Positions 1 through 5,861 of a stretch of 5,861 nt of DNA are shown in pieces; positions within the stretch are counted from its first letter, which is position 1; the number at the start of each line of letters is the position of its first letter. The stretch covers positions 1 to 5,861 of the forward strand of contig SLSE01000201.1 of NCBI GenBank assembly GCA_007130585.1, in the 5' to 3' direction. The position numbers and the translations under genes were made by a program. The DNA is from Syntrophomonadaceae bacterium. GTDB lineage: Bacteria > Bacillota > Dethiobacteria > DTU022. The notes beneath the pieces were generated by a model. The model did no database searches. It was not told the DNA's origin and saw only the letters and a list, made by a program, of their open reading frames with translations.

Positions 1-7
1 GATTTAT

Positions 8-36
8 TTATCAAAATTGAGCATTAAGTGTATAAT
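8..36 (+). promoter_or_regulatory. Sigma-A-type promoter upstream of the AI-2E family gene
   Basis: A perfect -10 hexamer TATAAT lies at 31-36. It is preceded after exactly 17 nt by TTATCA (8-13), which matches four of six bases of the -35 consensus TTGACA. A TG pair directly precedes the -10, one base off the extended -10 position. The surroundings are AT-rich. Transcription would start near 43, giving a leader of under 30 nt before the ATG at 70. TTGAGC at 17-22 is a closer -35 match but sits only 8 nt from the -10, so it was not chosen. The call rests on sequence pattern only. Confidence 0.55.
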
Positions 37-69
37 ATATAGAAAAAGGACGTAAAGCGGAGAAAAACC

Positions 70-1167
70 ATGTGGGACTCAAAACTATTCAGAACCGGCA
101 CAGGTATCCTGTTGTTATTTTTAATTATTTATGTCGGAAGCCTGATTTCATTTATATTTCAACCCCTGATCATTGCCTTCGAAGCGCTTTTTTTCTCATT
201 TCTGATTTCAGGAATACTTTTCTACATATCTTTTCCCTTTGTTGACTGGCTTCACGACCGGAAAATACCGCGGTCTGCTTCGATAGGTATAATTTACCTC
301 GTTTTTATCGGCCTGCTTGTCCTGCTTGTCCTGTCCATCGGTCCAATCCTCCAGCATGAGTTTGCCAGGCTGGCTGAAAACATACCGGAAAAAGTTGCTG
401 AAGCCAGGGAACTGTTAGTGATGCTGGAAGAACTCCCCATCCTTGAACAGCTAATTGATCCGGAGGCCCTTGATTTTGACAACCTGATCGACCGGGCGAC
501 TGCAACTGTAAGCGGAGCCATTTCCCGGATTGCGACCAGTGTTGCCATGATCCTTGACTTCACCGCCAATATTTTTACAACTATTGTGATTGTGCCTTTT
601 CTGCTTTACTATATGTTGAAAGAAAAGAACCGGGGCCTGATTGAAAGCGTGGTTAGCCGCTTCGTCCCTCAAAGTTATGCCGGGAACATCAACAGCGCCC
701 TGGGTGAAATGAACAGGCTGTTAAGTTCTTACGTCCAGGGCCTGATTATTGTCTGTGTCTGCGTGGGAATTTTGGCTTACATCGGCTTTTTGATTATCGG
801 CCTCGAGTATGCCCTGATCCTCGCTATTTTTATCATGATTACCAACGTGGTCCCTTTCCTGGGTCCTTTCATCGGGGCAATTCCCGCTGTTATAGTGGGG
901 CTTCTCCAATCACCACTGATGATGCTCCTTGTCATCGCCATAATCGTTGTAGTCCAGCAAATGGAAAGCCTGCTTATTTCACCCCAGGTAATGGGCCGCA
1001 AGCTTGCCTTAAGCCCGCTGGCAATTATCCTGGTTGTCCTGGTGGCGGGCCGCCTGGGCGGGCTGCTGGGGATCATCCTGGCCATCCCGATCTTCACCGT
1101 GCTGAAAATAATTGCCGCTCACATTTACGAGTATTTCAAACTGGACAGGACCCTGGAAGAAAAATAA
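70..1167 (+). CDS. AI-2E family transporter (UPF0118/PF01594-like membrane protein)
   Basis: This is a polytopic inner-membrane protein of 365 residues, the usual length for the AI-2E transporter family. Hydrophobic segments lie at about 11-30, 33-55, 71-95, 155-182, 222-243, 245-275, 283-300 and 315-350. A soluble, partly helical stretch (about 96-150) separates the third and fourth segments, as is typical of the family. Family hallmarks are PFLLYYMLKEK (176-186), the VPFLGPFIGAIPA loop (261-273) and SPQVMGRKLALSPL (304-317). The ATG is preceded by GGAG (59-62) at 7-nt spacing and by a good promoter. The family is named after E. coli TqsA, linked to autoinducer-2 export, but other members are reported as Na+(Li+)/H+ antiporters, so the substrate cannot be inferred here. 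A cyclophilin gene follows after 40 nt and is probably co-transcribed. Family assignment is secure; transported solute is unknown. Confidence 0.93.
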   Translation: MWDSKLFRTGTGILLLFLIIYVGSLISFIFQPLIIAFEALFFSFLISGILFYISFPFVDWLHDRKIPRSASIGIIYLVFIGLLVLLVLSIGPILQHEFARLAENIPEKVAEARELLVMLEELPILEQLIDPEALDFDNLIDRATATVSGAISRIATSVAMILDFTANIFTTIVIVPFLLYYMLKEKNRGLIESVVSRFVPQSYAGNINSALGEMNRLLSSYVQGLIIVCVCVGILAYIGFLIIGLEYALILAIFIMITNVVPFLGPFIGAIPAVIVGLLQSPLMMLLVIAIIVVVQQMESLLISPQVMGRKLALSPLAIILVVLVAGRLGGLLGIILAIPIFTVLKIIAAHIYEYFKLDRTLEEK

Positions 1168-1207
1168 ACGCTGAAACCCTGATATTGTAAACTGAGAGGA
1201 GAAAAAA

Positions 1208-1732
1208 ATGAATAAGAACAACCCGCTGGCTGTAATTGAAATGGAAAAGGGAGCCCGGATTAAAGTTGAACTTTATCCTGCCCATGCTCCGAATACTGTC
1301 AGGAATTTTATTGCCCTGGCTGAAAAAGGATTCTATGATGGCCTGATATTTCACAGGGTAATTCCCGGGTTTATGATCCAGGGAGGCTGTCCCCTGGGAA
1401 GCGGAACGGGTGGCCCGGGTTATAAAATAAAAGGAGAATTCCCGGATAACGGTTTTGACAACCGGTTGGAATTCAGCCGCGGCACACTGGCCATGGCCCG
1501 CGCCCGGGATAACGATTCGGCAGGATCACAGTTTTTTATCACAGTAGATGAAACACCGCACCTGGAAGGGCAGTATGCCGCTTTTGGCAGGGTTGTCGAG
1601 GGTATGGAAGAAGTGGACAGGATTGTCTCCGTCCCGCGCGATCACCACGACAAACCCCTTAATGACGAAAAGATAAAAGGCATCACCGTGGAGACGTTCG
1701 GTGCAACATACGATCAACCGGAAATTATGTAA
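1208..1732 (+). CDS. Cyclophilin-type peptidylprolyl cis-trans isomerase (PpiB-like)
   Basis: This 174-residue single-domain cyclophilin catalyses cis-trans isomerisation of Xaa-Pro peptide bonds. It has no signal peptide or membrane segment, so it should act in the cytoplasm as a folding helper. The active-site block FHRVIPGFMIQGG (48-60) supplies R50, F55, M56 and Q58, matching human CypA R55, F60, M61 and Q63. A97 (in LAMARA) and F110 (in GSQFFITV) match CypA A101 and F113. The CypA Trp121 position is His118 (in TPHLEG) and the His126 position is Tyr123. A His at the Trp site is common in bacterial PpiB proteins and usually goes with weak cyclosporin binding. QGGCP with a Cys resembles the Bacillus subtilis type. 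AGGAG (1197-1201) lies 6 nt before the ATG. The gene follows the AI-2E family gene by 40 nt with no terminator between, so an operon is likely. Confidence 0.96.
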   Translation: MNKNNPLAVIEMEKGARIKVELYPAHAPNTVRNFIALAEKGFYDGLIFHRVIPGFMIQGGCPLGSGTGGPGYKIKGEFPDNGFDNRLEFSRGTLAMARARDNDSAGSQFFITVDETPHLEGQYAAFGRVVEGMEEVDRIVSVPRDHHDKPLNDEKIKGITVETFGATYDQPEIM

Positions 1733-1738
1733 CCGGAA

Positions 1739-1817
1739 GCAGGCTAATCGGCGAAAATATTGCCTGCGCCAATAAAAATGATGCGCAACGGTACAGCTAT
1801 TTTTAAAATTTATTGGC
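1739..1817. repeat. Two adjacent inverted repeats between convergent genes, possible terminator region
   Basis: The 107-nt gap between the convergent cyclophilin and deacetylase genes contains two inverted repeats. The first pairs GCAGGCTAAT (1739-1748) with ATTGCCTGC (1759-1767): nine base pairs with one bulged T and a 10-nt loop. The second is a perfect 9-bp repeat, GCCAATAAA (1768-1776) against TTTATTGGC (1809-1817), with a 32-nt AT-rich spacer. Neither is followed by a U-tract on either strand, so neither is a textbook intrinsic terminator. The position still fits bidirectional transcription end, possibly Rho-dependent or by RNA folding. Function is inferred from location only. Confidence 0.35.
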
Positions 1818-1839
1818 CCACAGCCCGGGATTCACCGGA

Positions 1840-2673
1840 TTATCCAATAAATTCTTCCAGCCTGACGATCTCCAGCCCTTTTTCTCTCAATCCGTCTATA
1901 ATCGGGCCAAGCGCCTCTACCGTCGGCCGGCGGCTGGAACCTTCACTGTTTAACAGGGATCCGCTGTCGTGAAAAAGAATGATATCGCCTGCAGTAACCC
2001 GGTCCAGGACGCGCCTTATCACTCCCCGGGTGGTAGCCCGCGGGTGCCAGTCCTGTGAAGAAAGGCTCCACAGGATCAGTTCCTGACCAAGCAATTTGGC
2101 TATGCGCCGCATACGCATATCGTAAAGGCCCCTGGGCGGCCTCAGGTAGGGTGGAAAAGTTCCGGTCTGTTGAAGAATGATCAGGTTTGTCCGTACGATC
2201 TGGGCTGTCAGCTGGGGCGGCGCCGAGTTGGGAACCGTGATATGCCCGTAAGTGTGATTGCCTACCTCATGTCCCTCTTCGACAATTTGCCTCGCTATAT
2301 CCGGGTACTCTTCCACATGCTTGCCAACCAGGAAGAAGGTGGCGGGAACTCCTTTTTCGGCCAGCACTTTTAATATCTCGGGGGTATAGTTTCTGCTCGG
2401 CCCGTCATCAAAGGTCAATACTACTTTATTGCCCGCCGCAGAACTGCTGCGGGTTATATCTGCCTGAGCGCCAAAACCCTTGTAAACATATGAGTAGGCC
2501 ATCCCCAGAAGCATTATGGCGGCCAGAACTACTGCCCCCGACCAGAGAAAGACTTCACTGATCAAAGGGTAGGGAATTATATAAGCGATCAAACGGGTCA
2601 GGGCATAACCGATCACAATTGCTCCCGTAACAAACATTAAGACTATCAGGACCCGGCTGAGTAAACCAAACAA
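1840..2673 (-). CDS. Membrane-anchored polysaccharide deacetylase (NodB domain, carbohydrate esterase family 4)
   Basis: The protein has 277 residues: two N-terminal hydrophobic segments (about 5-30 and 40-62), a short linker, then a NodB deacetylase domain (about 83-277). The family removes N- or O-acetyl groups from glycans such as peptidoglycan, chitin or exopolysaccharide with a divalent metal. Visible motifs are TFDDGP (87-92; catalytic base D89, metal ligand D90), NHTYGH (139-144; metal ligands H140 and H144), RPPRG (178-182), DW (208-209) and ILFHD (232-236; H235). All catalytic positions are present, so it should be active, probably outside the membrane. Motif 3 has Arg181 where Tyr, Trp or Phe is common. 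The start is TTG at 2671-2673: an in-frame TAG immediately precedes it and AGGAGG lies upstream. It follows the glycoside hydrolase gene by 68 nt on the same strand and is probably co-transcribed. Substrate is unknown; sporulation or envelope roles are both possible. Confidence 0.93.
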   Translation of the reverse strand: MFGLLSRVLIVLMFVTGAIVIGYALTRLIAYIIPYPLISEVFLWSGAVVLAAIMLLGMAYSYVYKGFGAQADITRSSSAAGNKVVLTFDDGPSRNYTPEILKVLAEKGVPATFFLVGKHVEEYPDIARQIVEEGHEVGNHTYGHITVPNSAPPQLTAQIVRTNLIILQQTGTFPPYLRPPRGLYDMRMRRIAKLLGQELILWSLSSQDWHPRATTRGVIRRVLDRVTAGDIILFHDSGSLLNSEGSSRRPTVEALGPIIDGLREKGLEIVRLEEFIG

Positions 2674-2683
2674 CTAATTTTTA

Positions 2684-2689
2684 CCTCCT
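2684..2689 (-). promoter_or_regulatory. Shine-Dalgarno AGGAGG fixing the TTG start of the deacetylase
   Basis: On the minus strand, a full-consensus AGGAGG stands 10 nt before the TTG at 2671-2673. The codon directly before that TTG is an in-frame TAG (2674-2676), so translation cannot start further upstream. The next Met codon is residue 13 (2635-2637), inside the first membrane segment, and has no comparable ribosome binding site. The TTG is therefore the likely start. Confidence 0.7.
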
Positions 2690-2741
2690 GTAACAAATAC
2701 CATCAAAGTTGTGGTGAAAACTGAGCATAAAATGCCTTCAT

Positions 2742-5189
2742 TTAAGCATAGCTTAGTTTATCCGATGCGGCAAAAGGTTTCAAGTGGTAATCCCGGCCCG
2801 GCCTGACCCGGAAAAGCTCACCCTTCCAGGTAAAGTTAATCGTGTCTTCCTTTTTGCAGAAACCAAGGCAGTCCTCAAAATGCAGTTTGAGAAATGCCGA
2901 TTCAAGCAGGGGTTTGCCATCCCCGCTTTCCAGCGACAGCCTGGGTATATCGTAAGGGTGTCCCCCGGGGACTTCGGCCTGCAGCACAGCCTCAGGAGGG
3001 CTTGTTTCGACGCTGGGAGGCGAAAGCGCCGTTTCCTGATCATATGTTGCGGCCCACTGGATATGACCGTTAATTTCTTTAGTGTCCTCGAAGATGTAGC
3101 GGAAATGCTGGTAGCGGCAGAAAACAATCTGTGTTGCCCAGCCTGAAGTCATCCCGAACTGCATAACAGCCGGATCACCGGGCCCGCGGGAACTCCAGCC
3201 GATCGCTCCGCTGCAGGCATTATAAGTTTCATATAGACCCATTGAGTTATAGGCAGTCTGCAAAACCCTCTCGTGCAGTTTTGCCGCCTCCCTGGTGTAG
3301 CCAAAGCGGAAAAGCACTTCCAGGGCAGCGTAGTTGTTGATCATCCAAATCTGCCCGCGCCAGTAATACCCATCCTTGACACTGTTATAGGAAGGACCAT
3401 CAAAAGCAGCGCTGGGGATACCATAGCGTCCCCAGAATTTATCTTTATTCAACAGGTACTTTTCAATTACCGACCGCACTTTTGCCAGATCCGTGGTAGC
3501 CCCGACAAAAGCAGGCCACCAGACGGAAGGTGTAATTACTTTTATAAATTTACCGCTGCCTTTTTTGTCCAGCCAGGCCTGATGCTCCTCAGACCACAGT
3601 TCCCGGTCGATTCTTTCTTTCAAATCACGGGCCCGCGCCCGGAAAACCCGGGCATCCTCAACATGGCCCGCTTCTGCACTCAGGAAAGCAATATTTGCAT
3701 AAGACTGAAACAGCCAGCAGTTTAAATCCACGGCGCTGAAAAGCCTGGGCACGACTCCGATGATAAAACTGGGCAGAAAACTGGGCGGGTAAAACCGGGG
3801 GCTGTCATCCAACCCCGACTCGAGACCGTTTATGTAAGAGAAGAAACCATTGCGCAGCTTTCTGTTTTCTTCCCACCAGTCAAGATTCTCACGCAGGGGC
3901 GGAAGAACTTCCCGCAGAAAAGCCTTTTTAGCTTCGGGATCGCGGAAGCGTTCATAAACCCGCACGGCGGCCCACGATTGAAGGGGCGGCTGGGAATAGA
4001 AGTCAAGAACCCCGCGCAGGGAATCATCAAGCTTGCTCGGGATCAGGTTGCGCTGTGCCCCGGATATAAAAGTAACCCCTTTAATTTTCAATTTAAACTT
4101 TGCTTTTCGGGGGGCATAATAGTTACTGTCAAGCTGGGTCAGCAAAATGTCGCCTGCTTTTTTGGGGTTCCACTCACTTAAACCGATGACATGCTGCGGG
4201 GTATCCCAGCCCCAGATGAAGGGGAAATATACTTTAGACGGCACAGAACCCCAGCGTTTCATTTTGTTCCGGGGGAAATAAAGGCTGTTTTGCAGGGCCC
4301 AGGCGGCTAATCTTAAAATCACCCTGGCCGGTTCGCTGTTTTCTTCGTAGGGAACGGGAAGGGATTTTTCAAAATGATCCCACCTTCTCTCGGCTCCTGC
4401 CGCCAGGCTGTCCAGATTGCGAAGGGCCCGGTCGGCCCGTGTAATAATTTTTTCCGGGCTGTCCGCCGAGAAGGAAATAATAACCGACCACCTGAATTTT
4501 TCTCCGCTTTTCAGTTTGATCCAGGGCCCCTGCACTTCCTTTTTCTTAACTTCTCCTGACTTCGAAGGCTTAAAGAAGGCATAAAGTTTCTGGCCCGGAA
4601 CCCGGTGCAAATTAGATACCTGCAGGCCACCGCTTACTTCTTTGTAAAAGGTAAACCCGTTGGAATGAGGGTAGGGGTTTTCCAGATCGCGTCCCAGCAG
4701 CGGAATTAACCTGCAGGCAGGCTTAACTTTTGCTTCAGCACCGGATGTTTCCCATTCGGTTTCCCAGACTGCCAGGTTGTGCTGCAGGAAATATAGCCTG
4801 CTCGATAAGGTAAAATCGCCGTCACGGGCAATTTCTTCAATAAGATGGGGGTACAGGTATACCTCTCTGGAAGCGGCATTTTTGAATAATATCCCGCCCT
4901 GTTCGTCATATAAACGGGCGCCAAAATCCAGTAAACGTCCCGCTCCAAAAGAAGTAATGGTGGCAAACAGAGCGGTGCAGGCAGCCGCCTCTTTCTCCGG
5001 CACACTTTTAAAGCCGCAGTGGCTGCCCAGTTCACTCAGCGGGGAACCGCTCGTACTCCCGGCCACATAGTTGGGAGCCCCGTAAACCTGGGCTTTAATG
5101 TGCAGGGGCCTGACCAGGTTTTGGATTTGTTTCTGGTAAATGAACCAGATCACAAGCAGTCCCAATACAATAAGAGCAATTAAATACAA
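2742..5189 (-). CDS. Membrane-anchored GH63 / MGH1-like glycoside hydrolase
   Basis: This 815-residue protein has one N-terminal hydrophobic segment (2-18), a probable beta-sandwich domain (about 30-265), an (alpha/alpha)6-barrel catalytic domain (about 280-700) and a C-terminal extension (about 705-815). Barrel motifs match clan GH-G (GH63, with relatives in GH37): WGWDT (326-330), ESGLDDSPRF (457-466), SAVDLN (485-490), YYWRGQIWMINNY (608-620) and YETYN (653-657). By analogy with YgjK and mannosyl- or glucosylglycerate hydrolases, an Asp in the DD pair (461-462, more likely 461) is the general acid and Glu654 the general base. Both are kept, so an inverting exo-acting glycosidase is expected; the sugar is unknown. 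The TTG start is set by an in-frame TGA at 5196-5198. AAAGGG (5200-5205) is a modest ribosome binding site 10 nt away. The deacetylase follows 68 nt downstream. GH63-like fold is well supported; exact subfamily and substrate are not. Confidence 0.88.
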   Translation of the reverse strand: MYLIALIVLGLLVIWFIYQKQIQNLVRPLHIKAQVYGAPNYVAGSTSGSPLSELGSHCGFKSVPEKEAAACTALFATITSFGAGRLLDFGARLYDEQGGILFKNAASREVYLYPHLIEEIARDGDFTLSSRLYFLQHNLAVWETEWETSGAEAKVKPACRLIPLLGRDLENPYPHSNGFTFYKEVSGGLQVSNLHRVPGQKLYAFFKPSKSGEVKKKEVQGPWIKLKSGEKFRWSVIISFSADSPEKIITRADRALRNLDSLAAGAERRWDHFEKSLPVPYEENSEPARVILRLAAWALQNSLYFPRNKMKRWGSVPSKVYFPFIWGWDTPQHVIGLSEWNPKKAGDILLTQLDSNYYAPRKAKFKLKIKGVTFISGAQRNLIPSKLDDSLRGVLDFYSQPPLQSWAAVRVYERFRDPEAKKAFLREVLPPLRENLDWWEENRKLRNGFFSYINGLESGLDDSPRFYPPSFLPSFIIGVVPRLFSAVDLNCWLFQSYANIAFLSAEAGHVEDARVFRARARDLKERIDRELWSEEHQAWLDKKGSGKFIKVITPSVWWPAFVGATTDLAKVRSVIEKYLLNKDKFWGRYGIPSAAFDGPSYNSVKDGYYWRGQIWMINNYAALEVLFRFGYTREAAKLHERVLQTAYNSMGLYETYNACSGAIGWSSRGPGDPAVMQFGMTSGWATQIVFCRYQHFRYIFEDTKEINGHIQWAATYDQETALSPPSVETSPPEAVLQAEVPGGHPYDIPRLSLESGDGKPLLESAFLKLHFEDCLGFCKKEDTINFTWKGELFRVRPGRDYHLKPFAASDKLSYA

Positions 5190-5373
5190 AGTTAATCAAC
5201 CCTTTATGTAAAAAATTCCGGAAGCTAAACAAGTCTCCAGCTTAAGCGCACCGCATCTTACAGTAACGATTTCTACCGGGACAATGTTCATTAGCGAAGA
5301 TTGAGTCATAAGCGTATGGCTACGGTTAAGCTTTTATATAATAATACTATCATAAAAAAGGCACGTAACAAAA
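5190..5373 (-). other. AT-rich intergenic leader upstream of the glycoside hydrolase
   Basis: This 184-nt gap separates the molybdopterin oxidoreductase stop from the hydrolase start, long enough for an independent promoter. On the minus strand the best candidate is TTGTTA (5366-5371) with TATTAT (5341-5346), but the 19-nt spacing is poor. A T6 run (minus strand, 5354-5359) lies soon after the oxidoreductase stop. Its upstream sequence folds only into a short stem of about four pairs with a wobble, so it is a weak terminator at best. No RNA gene, riboswitch or coding frame of note was recognised. GCTTAAGC at 5240-5247 is a short palindrome of unknown meaning. Confidence 0.3.
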
Positions 5374-5861
5374 CTACCGGCTGATTTTATCAATGCGGCA
5401 GAGACAGTCGTAATAAGCCGCCTGGCTTCCAAGGTCGCTTAAGCGGTTGGAGGTTAGCCTGTTTACTGCAGCGCCGGTTGAATGCCACCAGCCTTCGTAA
5501 ACCAGGACCGAAGCGGGGCCCGCCCTTTCACTGATTTTCGTTTTTGCCTCAATAAAACCTCTTGGCGATGATATTCTTATTATTTCACCTTCGGCCAGGT
5601 TTTCCCGTTCTGCCAGCAGCGGATGAATGTAAACTGCCGGAGTGCCGTTCCAGCCCGGCAGGCGGTGGGTAGAATGTATCGAATCGCGTGGGTGGGGAGT
5701 CGCGAACCAGTACCTGTAGCCTTCCTGCTGCAGGGCAGCATCCCCTAATTCCTGCGGCCCGTGATAATAAGGCAGCCCCTCCCCGCCGTCATTTTCTGCC
5801 GCCGCCGAATAAAAATTGAACTTCCGGTCGGCTGTATCGAAAAGTCCTCCTGACCAGGGTA
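5374..5861 (-). CDS. Molybdopterin-dependent oxidoreductase, C-terminal part (partial)
   Basis: The frame is open from the window edge (first whole codon at 5857-5859) to a TAG at 5374-5376, giving the last 161 residues of a protein whose start lies outside the window. The segment reads as the end of the catalytic domain plus the molybdopterin-dinucleotide-binding domain of the DMSO reductase superfamily (PF01568-like). Visible signatures are FATPHPRDSIHSTHR (52-66 of the fragment), a domain core with LAEGEIIRISSPRG (88-101), YEGWWH (121-126) and the terminal block VNRLTSNRLSDLGSQAAYYD (132-151). That block matches the conserved N-x-L-T...D-x-G ending of this superfamily, whose members transfer electrons or oxygen using a bis-MGD molybdenum or tungsten cofactor. 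The Fe-S-binding N-terminus and metal ligand are not visible, so substrate and location cannot be stated. No partner subunit gene follows within the window; the next gene on this strand is a glycoside hydrolase. Confidence 0.88.
   Translation of the reverse strand, partial: PWSGGLFDTADRKFNFYSAAAENDGGEGLPYYHGPQELGDAALQQEGYRYWFATPHPRDSIHSTHRLPGWNGTPAVYIHPLLAERENLAEGEIIRISSPRGFIEAKTKISERAGPASVLVYEGWWHSTGAAVNRLTSNRLSDLGSQAAYYDCLCRIDKISR

Noticed and set aside
312..330. Tandem CTGCTTGTC direct repeat
   Set aside because: It encodes a Leu-Val run in a membrane helix of the AI-2E protein, so it is explained by codon repetition.
777..1097. Minus-strand open frame of 106 codons inside the AI-2E gene
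   Set aside because: It is rich in Ile, Met, Arg and Thr, as expected from reverse reading of a hydrophobic protein, and lies opposite a well-supported gene.
1760..1972. Plus-strand open frame of 70 codons across the convergent gap
   Set aside because: It runs into the deacetylase 3' end on the opposite strand, has no ribosome binding site, and shows no recognisable domain.
2784..3146. Plus-strand open frame of 120 codons antisense to the hydrolase C-terminus
   Set aside because: It lies wholly opposite a strongly supported gene, has no recognisable domain, and its composition is that expected of an antisense shadow.
3273..3725. Plus-strand open frame of 150 codons antisense to the hydrolase barrel
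   Set aside because: It overlaps the conserved WRGQIW and VDLN regions of the real gene and resembles no family. It is the longest shadow frame but has no independent support.
5302..5352. Short frame of 15 codons on the minus strand as a possible leader peptide
   Set aside because: The ATG has no Shine-Dalgarno sequence (it follows a T run), and the peptide has no run of regulatory codons.
5341..5371. Promoter TTGTTA / TATTAT for the hydrolase on the minus strand
   Set aside because: The 19-nt spacing and the weak -35 are what AT-rich sequence gives by chance, so it is mentioned only within the intergenic entry.
1..5861. Mobile element, CRISPR array, tRNA or rRNA gene, phage or defence system
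   Set aside because: Nothing was seen of terminal inverted repeats, transposase motifs, regularly spaced repeats, cloverleaf sequences or defence-protein domains. The five genes are ordinary chromosomal families.

Overview
The window most resembles the chromosome of a member of the Bacillota, probably an anaerobic Clostridia-type lineage. This is an inference from strong AGGAGG-type Shine-Dalgarno sequences, TTG start codons, a cyclophilin that looks like the Bacillus type, and a molybdopterin oxidoreductase tail. No rRNA, tRNA or lineage marker is present, so the assignment is tentative.

The layout is two converging gene groups. On the + strand, behind a good sigma-A-like promoter (8-36), lie an AI-2E family polytopic membrane protein (70-1167) and, 40 nt later, a cytoplasmic cyclophilin-type peptidylprolyl isomerase (1208-1732). 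On the - strand, read from the right edge, are the last 161 codons of a molybdopterin-dependent oxidoreductase (5374-5861, cut by the window end), a 184-nt AT-rich gap, an 815-residue membrane-anchored GH63/MGH1-like glycoside hydrolase (2742-5189), a 68-nt gap, and a membrane-anchored NodB-type polysaccharide deacetylase (1840-2673). The groups converge on a 107-nt gap (1733-1839) that holds two inverted repeats but no classical intrinsic terminator.

The most coherent functional theme is the hydrolase-deacetylase pair. Both are carbohydrate-active, both have N-terminal membrane segments, and both start with TTG behind an in-frame stop. They could act together on an envelope or exported glycan, but the substrate is unknown and the topology of the hydrolase is ambiguous. 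The transporter-cyclophilin pair is probably one transcript, with no obvious shared pathway.

No mobile element, CRISPR array, RNA gene or phage signal was seen. The window looks mostly ordinary. The points worth a second look are the hydrolase's C-terminal extension and anchor, and the variant NodB motif 3.
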